Positions 52,280-60,964 of a stretch of 64,000 bases of DNA are shown one piece after another. The notes under the pieces were generated by a model. The model saw only the letters and a program-made list of their open reading frames with translations, was not told the origin of the DNA and did no database searches. The position numbers and the translations under genes are program-made. The stretch comes from Sulfurospirillum sp. UBA2217. GTDB lineage: Bacteria > Campylobacterota > Campylobacteria > Campylobacterales > Sulfurospirillaceae. The stretch lies in NCBI GenBank assembly GCA_002328495.1, contig DCUJ01000005.1:36750-100749 (forward strand). The letters are read 5' to 3'. How positions within the stretch are numbered: the first letter of the stretch is position 1; each line of letters begins with the position of its first letter.

Positions 52280-53313
52280 TCTAACATCTCTTTGGTAACC
52301 CTCTCCCCTTTGCTTAGGTTTTTGGAGGCACGTTTGCCTAAAATCTCTCCTAGATATTTTGGATGCAGTCCATACCCTGGACGAATGGAGCGAATGTTCT
52401 CTTCTGTAAAAACCTCACCTTTTTGAATGGCTTTGGCAACATAGAGGCTTCTGGAAAATTGGCGACCTTTAATGGCACTTTCATCAAGGTTGTAGGTTGG
52501 CTTTCCTAAGAGTCTTTCTGTGTCTCGCACCGCTTGTACCATCTCAGTAAATGCGTCCACATCCAAAGAGAAACTTGCATCTGCCCCGCCGATAGTTTTA
52601 TCGAGGATAAAATGCTTCTCAATCACTTTTGCCCCAAGGGCTACCGCGGCAATGGGTGCGGTGATGCCCAGTGTATGGTCTGAAAAGCCAGCGATGACAC
52701 CAAAGCGTTTGCTTAAATCTGGCAGAGTGAGCAAATTTGCCCCCTCTAAGGGTGCTGGATACGATGAAGTGCATTGCAATAAGACGATATCGTGGTTTCC
52801 CTCTTGTTTGCAGATGGCAACCACATCTTCTATCTCTTCAAGCGTGGCGATGCCCGTGGAGATGATGATAGGCTTTTTCTTAGAAGCGATGTAGCGCACC
52901 AATTCATAATCGGTAATTTCAAAGCTGGCTACTTTGTAGGCAGGTGGGTCAAATTGCTCTAAAAAATCCACGGCACTTTTATCAAAGGGAGTTGAAAAAC
53001 AGAGCAATCCCTCTTCTTTAGCTGTTTCAAAAAGCTCTTTGTGCCACTCCCATGGTGTATAAGCTTCTAGGTAGAGTTCATAAAGATTTTGATTGTCCCA
53101 AAGTGTTCCACTTTGTATCATAAAATCTTTTTTTTGGCAATTTAATGTCATTGTGTCAGCGGTATAGGTTTGAAGCTTGATAGCATCTGCCCCTGCTTTT
53201 TTTGCTGCCTTTATAGTTTGTTTGGCTATTTCCAAGCTATGCCCGTGATTGGCCGAGAGTTCAGCGATGATAAATGTGTGCATGCTTGTTAAATCAAGAT
53301 GACCGATTTTCAT
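52276..53313 (-). CDS. pseI: Pseudaminic acid synthase PseI
   Basis: A 345-residue NeuB-family enzyme that condenses 6-deoxy-AltdiNAc with phosphoenolpyruvate to give pseudaminic acid. TIM barrel: FIIAELSANHGHSLEIA, ADAIKLQTYTADTMT, KVASFEITD, STGIATLEE, GFSDHTLGI, AKVIEKHFILDK. A C-terminal SAF (antifreeze-like) domain covers about 290-345. Similarity to Campylobacter PseI is strong throughout. The start overlaps the pseH end by 20 bases. It is the last gene of the pse operon. Confidence 0.94.
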   Translation of the reverse strand: MKIGHLDLTSMHTFIIAELSANHGHSLEIAKQTIKAAKKAGADAIKLQTYTADTMTLNCQKKDFMIQSGTLWDNQNLYELYLEAYTPWEWHKELFETAKEEGLLCFSTPFDKSAVDFLEQFDPPAYKVASFEITDYELVRYIASKKKPIIISTGIATLEEIEDVVAICKQEGNHDIVLLQCTSSYPAPLEGANLLTLPDLSKRFGVIAGFSDHTLGITAPIAAVALGAKVIEKHFILDKTIGGADASFSLDVDAFTEMVQAVRDTERLLGKPTYNLDESAIKGRQFSRSLYVAKAIQKGEVFTEENIRSIRPGYGLHPKYLGEILGKRASKNLSKGERVTKEMLD

Positions 53314-53743
53314 TTTCTAACTCCATTATTAAGATGTGTTCAGTTTTTTGGATAATGCTAAATCCAAATTTCTCATATAACTTGATTGCTTTTTCATTCT
53401 CTTTATACACTTCTGCTTTTAAAGAGGATAGTTTTTTAACTTCAAATGCAATAATTATAATTTCATGTAGTAAAATCTTCCCAACGCCTTGACATTCAGG
53501 GTTCGCGTATAAGCCTAAAAAATCATCAACAAGATAGATGACCCCAATATTTTCTCCATCATATTTCACTAAAAAATAACTTTTTTCTTGATTTTTTTTT
53601 AATGATTCAATAAAGCAAAAATGCTCTTCAAGAGAAATTTCTTTTGAATGCATATAGAAGGATACTTCGCGAGAATTTCTCCATTCTAAAACAAGTTTTT
53701 TCTCGTCTACTGATAAATCGATAAAATTGACATGTTCTATCAT
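53294..53743 (-). CDS. pseH: UDP-4-amino-4,6-dideoxy-AltNAc N-acetyltransferase PseH
   Basis: A 149-residue GNAT enzyme that acetylates the 4-amino group of the PseC product. HVNFIDLSVDEKKLVLEWRNSREV is the PseH-type start, and YANPECQGVGKILL is the acetyl-CoA-binding loop. It lies between the PIG-L gene and pseI, each overlapping by a few bases. It is more A+T-rich than its pse neighbours. Confidence 0.88.
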   Translation of the reverse strand: MIEHVNFIDLSVDEKKLVLEWRNSREVSFYMHSKEISLEEHFCFIESLKKNQEKSYFLVKYDGENIGVIYLVDDFLGLYANPECQGVGKILLHEIIIIAFEVKKLSSLKAEVYKENEKAIKLYEKFGFSIIQKTEHILIMELENENRSS

Positions 53744-54423
53744 TTGACGACTCTGATGGTCTTAAATGCTTCAGCAAAATAAACTCCAACACTCATCCCT
53801 CTGTTTTGAGCAAGGAGTTTAATACCTTGTAGACTCCTTGGATGGGGGTACTCTCGAAGTTCCGATTCATAGTGGCTCATGGCATCTATCTTGAGCTGGA
53901 TCGTAGAAGAAATATCAAAAAAAGTATCTGGTGCAAAAGAGAGGGGGTAGGCCCATTCGGTTGAAGATAAAACCTCAAAGCTGTATATCTCTTTAACACA
54001 CTCATCCTCTATAGGTCGGGTTGCCGTTACAACTCCTTTATAGGTGATTTGATGATCAATATTGAGGTCATGTTCATGGTGTGTAAAGATAATATGAGGC
54101 TGGATAGACTCCTTAATCCTAGAAATCTCTTTTACAATATCAAGTAAATCCACACTATCGAAACGATTGTCTGGAAAGTTACATGTAAATACTTGTTTGA
54201 TACCGATGATAGCGTTGGCTTTGAGAATTTCCTCGTCAAGCACGGCAAGTTCATCTTTTTTATGTTCTACATTTCTTTGTAGATCACGACTGGTTTTCCC
54301 TTCGCCTAGGATAAGTGTATACGCTTCATACCCCTCTTGAATAAGCCTTCCAACCGTACCAAAACATCCAAGAACTTCATCATCTGGGTGAGCTGCAATT
54401 ATGAGAATTTTTTTAGTTATCAC
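53740..54423 (-). CDS. PIG-L family deacetylase
   Basis: A 227-residue LmbE/PIG-L zinc deacetylase. Zinc ligands in IIAAHPDDEVLG and THHEHDLNIDHQ. Such enzymes remove N-acetyl groups from GlcNAc-type sugars. It is not part of the standard pseudaminic acid pathway. Its position beside a formyltransferase inside the operon suggests replacement of an N-acetyl by an N-formyl group (inference). A TTACATGTAA copy is at 54179-54188. Confidence 0.87.
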   Translation of the reverse strand: MITKKILIIAAHPDDEVLGCFGTVGRLIQEGYEAYTLILGEGKTSRDLQRNVEHKKDELAVLDEEILKANAIIGIKQVFTCNFPDNRFDSVDLLDIVKEISRIKESIQPHIIFTHHEHDLNIDHQITYKGVVTATRPIEDECVKEIYSFEVLSSTEWAYPLSFAPDTFFDISSTIQLKIDAMSHYESELREYPHPRSLQGIKLLAQNRGMSVGVYFAEAFKTIRVVK

Positions 54424-55108
54424 GTTTTACCTCAAATGTTCCACTAATTTTATCTTCATTAAAATCGGCATTAAAAAATTCAATTTTAAAAGAGTCGATT
54501 TTTAGAAATGCTTTTGGATAACCGGGTGCATCAAGCATCCGAATAAAGTCGTATATGTTTTGTAATGTTGGATTGCCTAAAGTGTGAAGGGAGCTTTCAT
54601 TAGGTGTTCTTCGTTTAAAGAGAGTTACTTCTCCACTTTGGGGCTGTTTTACAGGTGAGGTGATTAGTATTTTTGGGATCATTTTATGAAAAATAATATC
54701 TGAAGCTTTTTTATAAATCTCTTTTGCACTTCCAGAAGAGAGACCTAAATCTTCTTTTAGATAAACATCTCCGCTATCAAGTTCTTTTTGTGCACTCAGT
54801 GCAGAAATTTTAGTTTTGTATATACCTCGTATTAAAAGGTTTTGTAAAGGGCTTCCACCACGCCCAAAAGGTACATCTGTCATATGAAAAACAATACATG
54901 TAAAATTTGAGTAGATTGACTCTGGAATGATCCAAGACCAATGTGGGAAAAAAATGTATTTTGGTTTTAGTGTGTGTAAGTATTCAAATGTTAAAACATC
55001 AGATGAGGTTATAATGTGAAACATATATTCTTTCTCATATTTATTTTTCAGCAGATGAAAATTTTCAATGTTCCACGATTTTGTTGTTGCTATCACAATA
55101 GACTGCAT
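54413..55108 (-). CDS. Formyltransferase-family protein
   Basis: A 231-residue relative of methionyl-tRNA/GART formyltransferases of the form found in surface-sugar loci. The core reads IVFHMTDVPFGRGGSPLQNL, then ELDSGDVYL. The catalytic His and Asp are present, but the usual Asn of the NxH motif is Val. The C-terminal half is a short beta domain. It probably uses N10-formyl-THF to formylate an amino sugar on the way to pseudaminic acid. It overlaps pseG by 16 bases and the PIG-L gene by 11. Confidence 0.78.
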   Translation of the reverse strand: MQSIVIATTKSWNIENFHLLKNKYEKEYMFHIITSSDVLTFEYLHTLKPKYIFFPHWSWIIPESIYSNFTCIVFHMTDVPFGRGGSPLQNLLIRGIYKTKISALSAQKELDSGDVYLKEDLGLSSGSAKEIYKKASDIIFHKMIPKILITSPVKQPQSGEVTLFKRRTPNESSLHTLGNPTLQNIYDFIRMLDAPGYPKAFLKIDSFKIEFFNADFNEDKISGTFEVKRDN

Positions 55109-55977
55109 AGTTTGAGACTTTCTTTGAATAGGATGGGTTCGAATTTTTCTAATACAATTTTTTTATTTTTTTTAAGATATGAATACATGTCGTCTTGATT
55201 GGGAGCGGTTTTAATAGCGATAAAAGGCACTTCCATAAACAATACTTCATGCACCATCACGCTAGGGGTTACAATAGCGAGTTTGCTTTGATGAAGCAGT
55301 TTTGCCACCTCTTTAGAGTTTACATGTAAGGATATATTTGCATTTTCTTTGACAAATGTTTCAAGTTCTACAAGATGGGCATTTGCAGAAGTGGTAAGAA
55401 CACTTACATGGTAAGATTTTGGCAAAGTTTTTAAGATAGGAAGTGTGATATTGGTAATGTCAGCTCCACCCATCGCCACAAAAAGATCGTAAATCTTTTC
55501 TCTTGCAATATTTTTTTCTTCCCTAAACTCATCGCGAATAAGCGTGTAAGCACTACCACATCGAAGTTTGCACTCTTTTTGGACTAAACCTGTGTAGCGT
55601 TTTTCATCGGCACAAACATTGTGGTTGAGTAAAATATCGCAGTGATGAGGTTCATAAGTGTCATCAAAACTAAGGATTTTTACACCCGTTGCCTCTTTAA
55701 CTTTTTTCTCAAAAGTGGCATCAATGCCGTAATGGTCGATGATAAGTAGCTCTACATGTAAGGATTTGATAAGGGCTATAAGCTCTGAGGGCTCATTCGT
55801 TCTTAAAATAGTAATCGTGTAGGGAATGGTTGCTAAAATATTCCCCTCTAGCGCCTGACACGCAAAAGAGATATCGCCATCTTCTTGGTCTTCAAGTTGC
55901 TTTGCTAACACAAGGTCTCGCATAATATGCCCAACGCCGATGGTACTGGAACTGTCGCTTCTGATGAGGGTTTTCAT
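55093..55977 (-). CDS. pseG: UDP-2,4-diacetamido-2,4,6-trideoxy-beta-L-altropyranose hydrolase PseG
   Basis: A 294-residue GT-B-fold hydrolase that releases UDP from UDP-6-deoxy-AltdiNAc before condensation by PseI. N-terminal IRSDSSSTIGVGHIMRDL, then LIIDHYGIDATFE, FVAMGGADITN and a C-terminal HEVLFMEVPFIAI segment. Size is normal for PseG. It overlaps pseF by four bases. Contains TTACATGTAA at 55320-55329 and a CTACATGTAA variant at 55752-55761. Confidence 0.9.
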   Translation of the reverse strand: MKTLIRSDSSSTIGVGHIMRDLVLAKQLEDQEDGDISFACQALEGNILATIPYTITILRTNEPSELIALIKSLHVELLIIDHYGIDATFEKKVKEATGVKILSFDDTYEPHHCDILLNHNVCADEKRYTGLVQKECKLRCGSAYTLIRDEFREEKNIAREKIYDLFVAMGGADITNITLPILKTLPKSYHVSVLTTSANAHLVELETFVKENANISLHVNSKEVAKLLHQSKLAIVTPSVMVHEVLFMEVPFIAIKTAPNQDDMYSYLKKNKKIVLEKFEPILFKESLKLCSLL

Positions 55978-56663
55978 GAGAGGTTCATCACCTTAAACAT
56001 AAATTCAGCCCGTATCCAATCTTCTGCCGTGTCGATGTCTTGCACCAAATGGCGAGGGAGTAAAACCGCTGTGGAGTGTGGAGCAAAGATGATTTTGCCT
56101 TCCAACCATGCCTTAGGCGTTCCCCAGTAAAATTGTCCTGCATCGTGGTACGCCTCTTCCAAATCTTGTGAACGCACCGCAAAGTTTTCAGGGGAAAACA
56201 TCTCAACACGGTCTTCTTTGGTTAGACGAATAGCGCGTTGAATAGGAAAAGGAAAACTGGTTGCACTAAACGCATATAGAGCTTTACATGTAAGCAGTTT
56301 TTTGTACGCTTCTTGAATATATTGAGCTTGTACCAATGGCGCCGTTGCATAAATGCAACAGACCGCTTCAACATCGTTAATATCATTCACACTTGCTTTT
56401 ATCGCATGGGCAATGACAGGAATCGTTGCGGTATGGTCATCGCTTAGTTCAGAGGGACGCATAAAAGGAACAACCGCCCCATAACTTTTGGCAATTTCCG
56501 CAATTTCCGCATCATCCGTACTCACTACAATTTTATCAAAAAGCCCACTTTCTTTGGCCGCTTCGATGCTATAGCTTATCATTGGTTTGCCACAAAATGC
56601 TTTGATATTTTTGCGTGGTATTCGTTTACTTCCTCCCCGTGCTGGAATCACGCACAGTCTCAT
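55974..56663 (-). CDS. pseF: Pseudaminic acid cytidylyltransferase PseF
   Basis: A 229-residue enzyme that makes CMP-pseudaminic acid from CTP and Pse. CTP-binding motif IPARGGSKRIPRKNIKAF, then STDDAEIAEIA and CCIYATAPLVQA, with the metal-binding Asp in LVQDIDTAEDW. I chose the start at 56663 (MRLCVIPARG) because it overlaps the pseC stop as ATGA and has AAAGGA eight bases upstream; an ATG three codons earlier is possible. TTACATGTAA at 56284-56293. Confidence 0.92.
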   Translation of the reverse strand: MRLCVIPARGGSKRIPRKNIKAFCGKPMISYSIEAAKESGLFDKIVVSTDDAEIAEIAKSYGAVVPFMRPSELSDDHTATIPVIAHAIKASVNDINDVEAVCCIYATAPLVQAQYIQEAYKKLLTCKALYAFSATSFPFPIQRAIRLTKEDRVEMFSPENFAVRSQDLEEAYHDAGQFYWGTPKAWLEGKIIFAPHSTAVLLPRHLVQDIDTAEDWIRAEFMFKVMNLS

Positions 56664-57781
56664 CGTGCGCATCCTTTGATGGCACTGAGTGTCTCAAGCA
56701 AGACATCGGCAACATGCACGGCCTCTTCCATGCTCATGCCTTGATGACACGGGATGGAGAGTTCAGCGCGGTAAAAATCTTCAGCGGTGCTTAGTCGTTG
56801 TTCACCAAAACGCTCTTTGTAGTAGCTAAATTGATAGACGGGTTTATAATGCACTTGAACGCCCAACCCCTTACTCTGTAAAGTTTTGAAAATCTCCTCT
56901 TTGGAACACCAAAGTGTGCGGTCTAGTAAAATAGGATAGAGATGGCGTGCGCTTTTTTTAGGAGCATCAATAGCGATGGTGGTAAAAAAAGGATTGTTTG
57001 CAAAGCGTTCATCGTAATACTGCGCTATTTCGTTGCGCCTTTGGATAAAGCTATCCAAGCGTTTTAGTTGGGAAAGTCCTAGCGCACACGCAACATCGCT
57101 CAGACGATAATTTTCACCCAGAAGCACCATATCAGAGTTCCATAACTCTTTTTTCACAATGCCGTGGCTTCGTAAGAGTTTGGCTTTTTCATAAAAATCA
57201 CTGTTATTGGTCGCAATCGCTCCACCTTCAAGTGTTGTGATAGGTTTGATGGCATGAAAGCTAAAGATAGTCATATCGGCGACATTGCCCACTTTTGACC
57301 CATCTATTTCACTTCCAAGGGCGTGGCTTGCATCTTCAATCAAAAAAAGCTTGTGTTTATCGCACACCGCTTTAATGCTCTGAATCGGCAATGGATTTCC
57401 GCCAAAATCCACAGGAGTGATGGCTCTGGTTCGAGGAGTAATTAACGCCTCTAGTTTGCGCTCGTCGATGTTACCATCGTAACGAATGTCGCAAAAGACG
57501 GGAGTTGCTCCGCATTGAATGGCGGTGTTTGACGTGGCAGCAAAGGTTAAGGGTGTGGTGATAAGCTCATCGCCCTCTTTAAGCTCGATGATTTGATAGG
57601 CTACATGTAAAGCTGAAGTGGCTGAGTTCATCACGCACACATATTTCACTCCAAGATAGTTTGCCAAGGCTTCTTCAAACTCACCCACTTTTTTTCCACC
57701 TGTTAAAAAATCACCCTGTAATGCTTCAATAACGGCTTCAATATCGCTTTGGTCGATGCTTTGTCTGCTATAAGGAATCAT
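56660..57781 (-). CDS. pseC: UDP-4-amino-4,6-dideoxy-N-acetyl-beta-L-altrosamine transaminase PseC
   Basis: A 373-residue PLP-dependent aminotransferase of the DegT/DnrJ/EryC1 family. It aminates the 4-keto product of PseB. MIPYSRQSIDQSDIEAVI is the typical start; EDASHALGSEIDG and FHAIKPITTLEGGAI contain the PLP contacts and the Schiff-base Lys. The start overlaps the pseB stop (ATGA). Confidence 0.94.
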   Translation of the reverse strand: MIPYSRQSIDQSDIEAVIEALQGDFLTGGKKVGEFEEALANYLGVKYVCVMNSATSALHVAYQIIELKEGDELITTPLTFAATSNTAIQCGATPVFCDIRYDGNIDERKLEALITPRTRAITPVDFGGNPLPIQSIKAVCDKHKLFLIEDASHALGSEIDGSKVGNVADMTIFSFHAIKPITTLEGGAIATNNSDFYEKAKLLRSHGIVKKELWNSDMVLLGENYRLSDVACALGLSQLKRLDSFIQRRNEIAQYYDERFANNPFFTTIAIDAPKKSARHLYPILLDRTLWCSKEEIFKTLQSKGLGVQVHYKPVYQFSYYKERFGEQRLSTAEDFYRAELSIPCHQGMSMEEAVHVADVLLETLSAIKGCAR

Positions 57782-58767
57782 GCGTTAATCATCTCCATCA
57801 AGCCTTTGGCATCTAGCCACTGAGTGTTTGTCTCTGAACTATATTCAAAGCCGTATTTAACTGGGGTTCCTTTTTCTCCAAGAGCGTTACATGTAAAGTT
57901 GTTTTGTTGGGTAAATATAATGCTTGGTTGAATGACATAATGGTCATGAAATTCTAAAGTAAGATGACTATCATCTTTAGGAACCATGACTTCGTGCATC
58001 TTCTCTCCTGGTCGAATTCCAATGATTTTTACCCCAAGATGAGGTGCCATGCTTTTAGCCAAATCGACCATTTTCATAGATGCAATTTTAGGAATAAAAA
58101 CTTCTCCACCTTGCATCCGTGCAAAGTTTTTAAGCACGAAATTAACCCCTTGTTCTAAGGTAATCCAAAAGCGTGTCATGTCCGCTTCGGTGATAGGAAG
58201 CTCTTTAATACCCTCAGCGATAAGTTTTTTGAAAAGAGGAACAACAGAACCTCTGCTTCCTACGACATTGCCGTATCGTACAACAGAAAACTCTGTTCTT
58301 CTCGCTCCTCTGATATTGTTTGCTGCTACGAAAAGTTTATCGCTTGCTAGTTTGGTCGCACCATAAAGATTGATAGGGTTTGCCGCTTTATCGGTGGAAA
58401 GTGCGATGACTTTTTCGACACCACATTCCAAAGAGGCATCAATGACATTTTGCGCACCGTAAATGTTCGTTTTAATGCACTCCATTGGGTTGTACTCAGC
58501 TATGGGAACATGTTTAAGTGCTGCGGCATGAATGACATAATTGACGCCATACATCGCCTTTTTAAGCCTGTCCAAATCCCTCACATCGCCAATCATAAAG
58601 CGCATACAAGGGTCTGTAAATTGTTGCGCCATTTCGTATTGTTTGAGTTCGTCACGAGAGAAAATGATGATTTTGTTAGGTTTGTAATTTTTTAAAAGAA
58701 TTTCCGTATATTTTTTGCCAAAACTGCCTGTACCACCGGTGATAAATATATTTTTTCCATTAAACAC
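57778..58767 (-). CDS. pseB: UDP-N-acetylglucosamine 4,6-dehydratase (inverting) PseB
   Basis: A 329-residue SDR that starts the pseudaminic acid pathway from UDP-GlcNAc. MFNGKNIFITGGTGSFGKKY, IIFSRDELKQYEMAQ, ALSTDKAANPINLYGATK (with the SDK and YxxxK catalytic residues) and VRYGNVVGSRGSVVPLF are diagnostic. Start is GTG at 58767, matching the MFNxKNI start of other PseB proteins; the ATG nearby is out of frame. It is the first gene of the eight-gene minus-strand operon pseB-C-F-G, formyltransferase, PIG-L, pseH, pseI. Confidence 0.95.
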   Translation of the reverse strand: MFNGKNIFITGGTGSFGKKYTEILLKNYKPNKIIIFSRDELKQYEMAQQFTDPCMRFMIGDVRDLDRLKKAMYGVNYVIHAAALKHVPIAEYNPMECIKTNIYGAQNVIDASLECGVEKVIALSTDKAANPINLYGATKLASDKLFVAANNIRGARRTEFSVVRYGNVVGSRGSVVPLFKKLIAEGIKELPITEADMTRFWITLEQGVNFVLKNFARMQGGEVFIPKIASMKMVDLAKSMAPHLGVKIIGIRPGEKMHEVMVPKDDSHLTLEFHDHYVIQPSIIFTQQNNFTCNALGEKGTPVKYGFEYSSETNTQWLDAKGLMEMINA

Positions 58768-58823
58768 GTTAAACCTTTTGAATAGAGTTTTACCTTTTAA
58801 GCAAATTTAATTCCATTTGGGTG

Positions 58824-58829
58824 TATAAT
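58824..58829 (+). promoter_or_regulatory. Putative -10 box of the FlaC-like gene
   Basis: TATAAT preceded by TTTGGGTG, 30 bases before the start at 58859, in the intergenic region shared with divergent pseB. No sigma-28 element was found here, unlike at the large flagellin gene. Confidence 0.5.
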
Positions 58830-58858
58830 CAGTTTTAATTGATTTGAAGGAGTATCCG

Positions 58859-59578
58859 ATGAATATAGGGAGCGGATTTAACACGCAAACGGCCAATATG
58901 CTAAACCAAAATAAAACCAATACAGATGCGATTCTCTCAAAAATTGGAGCAACACGAGAGTTGAGCGGTAAAGATAATGCCAGTTTGGTGATTTCTGATG
59001 CGTTGGCTTCACAAATTTCTACGTTGGGGCAAAGCGTTCAAAATGCCAATGAAATGGTGGGAATGTATCAAATTGCCGATGCTTCATTGCACGCCATTCA
59101 AGCAGGAAGTGATGTTTTAAATGACCTCTCGGTGCGCTTTAACAGTGATACCTTGAGTGAGAGTCAAAAAAATAGCCTCCAAAAAGAGTTTGCTGATATC
59201 ACTAAGGGTATGCAAACGATGGTGGAGCAAACCAGTTACAATGGGCAAAATGTTTTCTCCAATCTCCTTGGACTCGATGTTTCTGGCATGAGTGAAATGT
59301 CCATTGACAATCAAGAGAGTATCACTTCTTTTACACAAAATCTAACATCACTTTTTTCTACCGTTGGAGCTGGCATGAACAATGCCCAAGTGAGTATTAC
59401 CAATTCGCTTTCTGCGATGAGCAATCTTAGCAGTGCAAACGCAAGTATTTCAGAACAACCACTGAACGAAAAAATGTCAAACATGGCAAGTGAGCAAGTC
59501 AAACTTGATAGTTCATTGATGGTACAAGCGCACCAAAGCACGCTTATGCAACAAAGGGTTGCGGCACTTCTAGGTTAA
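58859..59578 (+). CDS. Small flagellin-like protein, FlaC-type
   Basis: A 239-residue protein with flagellin N- and C-terminal helices only. NIGSGFNTQTANML, ISDALASQISTLGQSVQNANEMVGMYQIADASLHAI and the C-terminal MVQAHQSTLMQQRVAALLG match the D0/D1 pattern, and there is no hypervariable domain. Its size and layout match Campylobacter FlaC, a protein secreted through the flagellar export apparatus. The ATG at 58859 is preceded by AAGGAG; the upstream in-frame TTG at 58844 lies before that site and is not the start. It stands next to pseB, so flagellin-type genes lie at both ends of the glycosylation region. Confidence 0.8.
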   Translation: MNIGSGFNTQTANMLNQNKTNTDAILSKIGATRELSGKDNASLVISDALASQISTLGQSVQNANEMVGMYQIADASLHAIQAGSDVLNDLSVRFNSDTLSESQKNSLQKEFADITKGMQTMVEQTSYNGQNVFSNLLGLDVSGMSEMSIDNQESITSFTQNLTSLFSTVGAGMNNAQVSITNSLSAMSNLSSANASISEQPLNEKMSNMASEQVKLDSSLMVQAHQSTLMQQRVAALLG

Positions 59579-59597
59579 GGGGCTAGAGCACTCTTGT

Positions 59598-60185
59598 ATG
59601 CCACGCGTCGATAATAAACATTTTTATGAAAAAGCCATCAAGCGGTACGGATGTACCGCAAGGGGGCTTAACTGGAACTCAAAAACCTCTCAACAGACAC
59701 GTTTCGAAGTCATTTATGAACTATTAGCGAATAGAGTTACTATGTGTAAGATAGTAGATGCGGGATGTGGTTTTGGGGATTTTTACCTTTTTTTAAAGCA
59801 AAAAGGAGCCTTACCCCGTGCATATCTAGGCTACGATACACTCGATGAAGCCTTGTTTGTAGCGCATCAGCGCACCAAACAACGTTTTATCAAATGCGAC
59901 ATCTTAAACGATGAACTTGAAGAGGCGGATTTTTATATCGCCAGTGGCTCGATGAATATTTTAAACCGTTTTGAAACACACCTTTTTATCCATCGCTGTT
60001 TTGAGGCTTCACGCAAAGGGTTTGTGTTCAATCTGCTCAAAGGTGAAGACACCTCGAAGCATTTTAACTACTGGCAGGTGGAAGAGTTGTTAGAGCATCT
60101 CAAAACCTATGGGTGTGAGGTTATGGTCAAAGAGGGTTATATGGACGGTGATTTTACGGTATTGCTTAAAAAAGGAGATGTGTGA
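59598..60185 (+). CDS. Class I SAM-dependent methyltransferase
   Basis: A 195-residue methyltransferase. Motif I IVDAGCGFGDFYLFLKQKG, then LGYDTLDEAL and the DFYIASGSMNIL motif IV region. Substrate unknown; the family includes small-molecule and trans-aconitate-like methyltransferases. It begins 20 bases after the FlaC-like gene and overlaps the hydrolase gene by four, so it is probably the first gene of a three-gene unit. Confidence 0.78.
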   Translation: MPRVDNKHFYEKAIKRYGCTARGLNWNSKTSQQTRFEVIYELLANRVTMCKIVDAGCGFGDFYLFLKQKGALPRAYLGYDTLDEALFVAHQRTKQRFIKCDILNDELEEADFYIASGSMNILNRFETHLFIHRCFEASRKGFVFNLLKGEDTSKHFNYWQVEELLEHLKTYGCEVMVKEGYMDGDFTVLLKKGDV

Positions 60186-60964
60186 AAAAAATTATTCTTG
60201 GTATCGTTTCACTCTATATTTTAGCGATGGGGTATTTGTATTTTACCCAAGAAGCACAGATTTTCCCCGCACAAAGCATCCAAAAAGAGCAGGTAGTTCA
60301 AGCGCAGAACCAGGAAAAAATAAGCTTACATGTAAACGCAGATGTCGTACTTCAAGGCGTGTTGCGAAAAGATGAAAAAAGCGATGCAGGACTTTTACTC
60401 TACTTTGGGGGCAATGCCGATGATGCAACCCTTTTTGCAAGCTATGTGAAGGCGTTAAGGGGGTATGACATTGTAAGCTTTAACTACCGAGGCTATGTGG
60501 ATAGTAGCGGGAAACCCAGTGAACACACTTTATTTGAAGATGCTTTGAAGATTTACGATACCTATGCTAAGAATCGCAAAGTGGTGATTGTGGGGCGAAG
60601 TTTGGGAAGTGGGGTTGCGACGTATGTGGCATCTAAGCGCGAGAGTGATGGGCTGGTACTTATCACGCCGTATGATTCCATTGTCTCAATGGGGCAACAA
60701 AAATACCCCTATTTCCCCATTGCTTGGCTCTTAAAACATTCGTTTGAAACCGTGCGTTATATCCCCTCTATCACAGCACCCATTGCCATCATCGAGGTGG
60801 AAAATGACACCACCATACCACGCTACCATCTTGAAAAACTTCTTGCAATGCTTCCAAAACCACCCTTACATGTAAGACTCTCTAACACCACGCATGGCGA
60901 TGTTCTGAAACATCCAAATTTTACATATGAACTACAAACCTTACTAGGAAAAATCTATGAATAA
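60182..60964 (+). CDS. Membrane-anchored alpha/beta hydrolase
   Basis: A 260-residue hydrolase of the YfhR/BEM46 type. One N-terminal TM helix (IILGIVSLYILAMGYLYF) is followed by an alpha/beta hydrolase domain: LYFGGNADD oxyanion region, nucleophile Ser in VGRSLGSGVA, Asp in ENDTTIPR and His in NTTHGDVL. Substrate is unknown. Start is GTG at 60182, overlapping the preceding stop. Two TTACATGTAA copies are inside (60326, 60866), both encoding Leu-His-Val. Confidence 0.85.
   Translation: MKKIILGIVSLYILAMGYLYFTQEAQIFPAQSIQKEQVVQAQNQEKISLHVNADVVLQGVLRKDEKSDAGLLLYFGGNADDATLFASYVKALRGYDIVSFNYRGYVDSSGKPSEHTLFEDALKIYDTYAKNRKVVIVGRSLGSGVATYVASKRESDGLVLITPYDSIVSMGQQKYPYFPIAWLLKHSFETVRYIPSITAPIAIIEVENDTTIPRYHLEKLLAMLPKPPLHVRLSNTTHGDVLKHPNFTYELQTLLGKIYE

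Noticed and set aside
58844..58858. TTG at 58844 as start of the FlaC-like gene.
   Set aside because: The AAGGAG ribosome binding site lies downstream of it and upstream of the ATG at 58859, where flagellin-like sequence begins.
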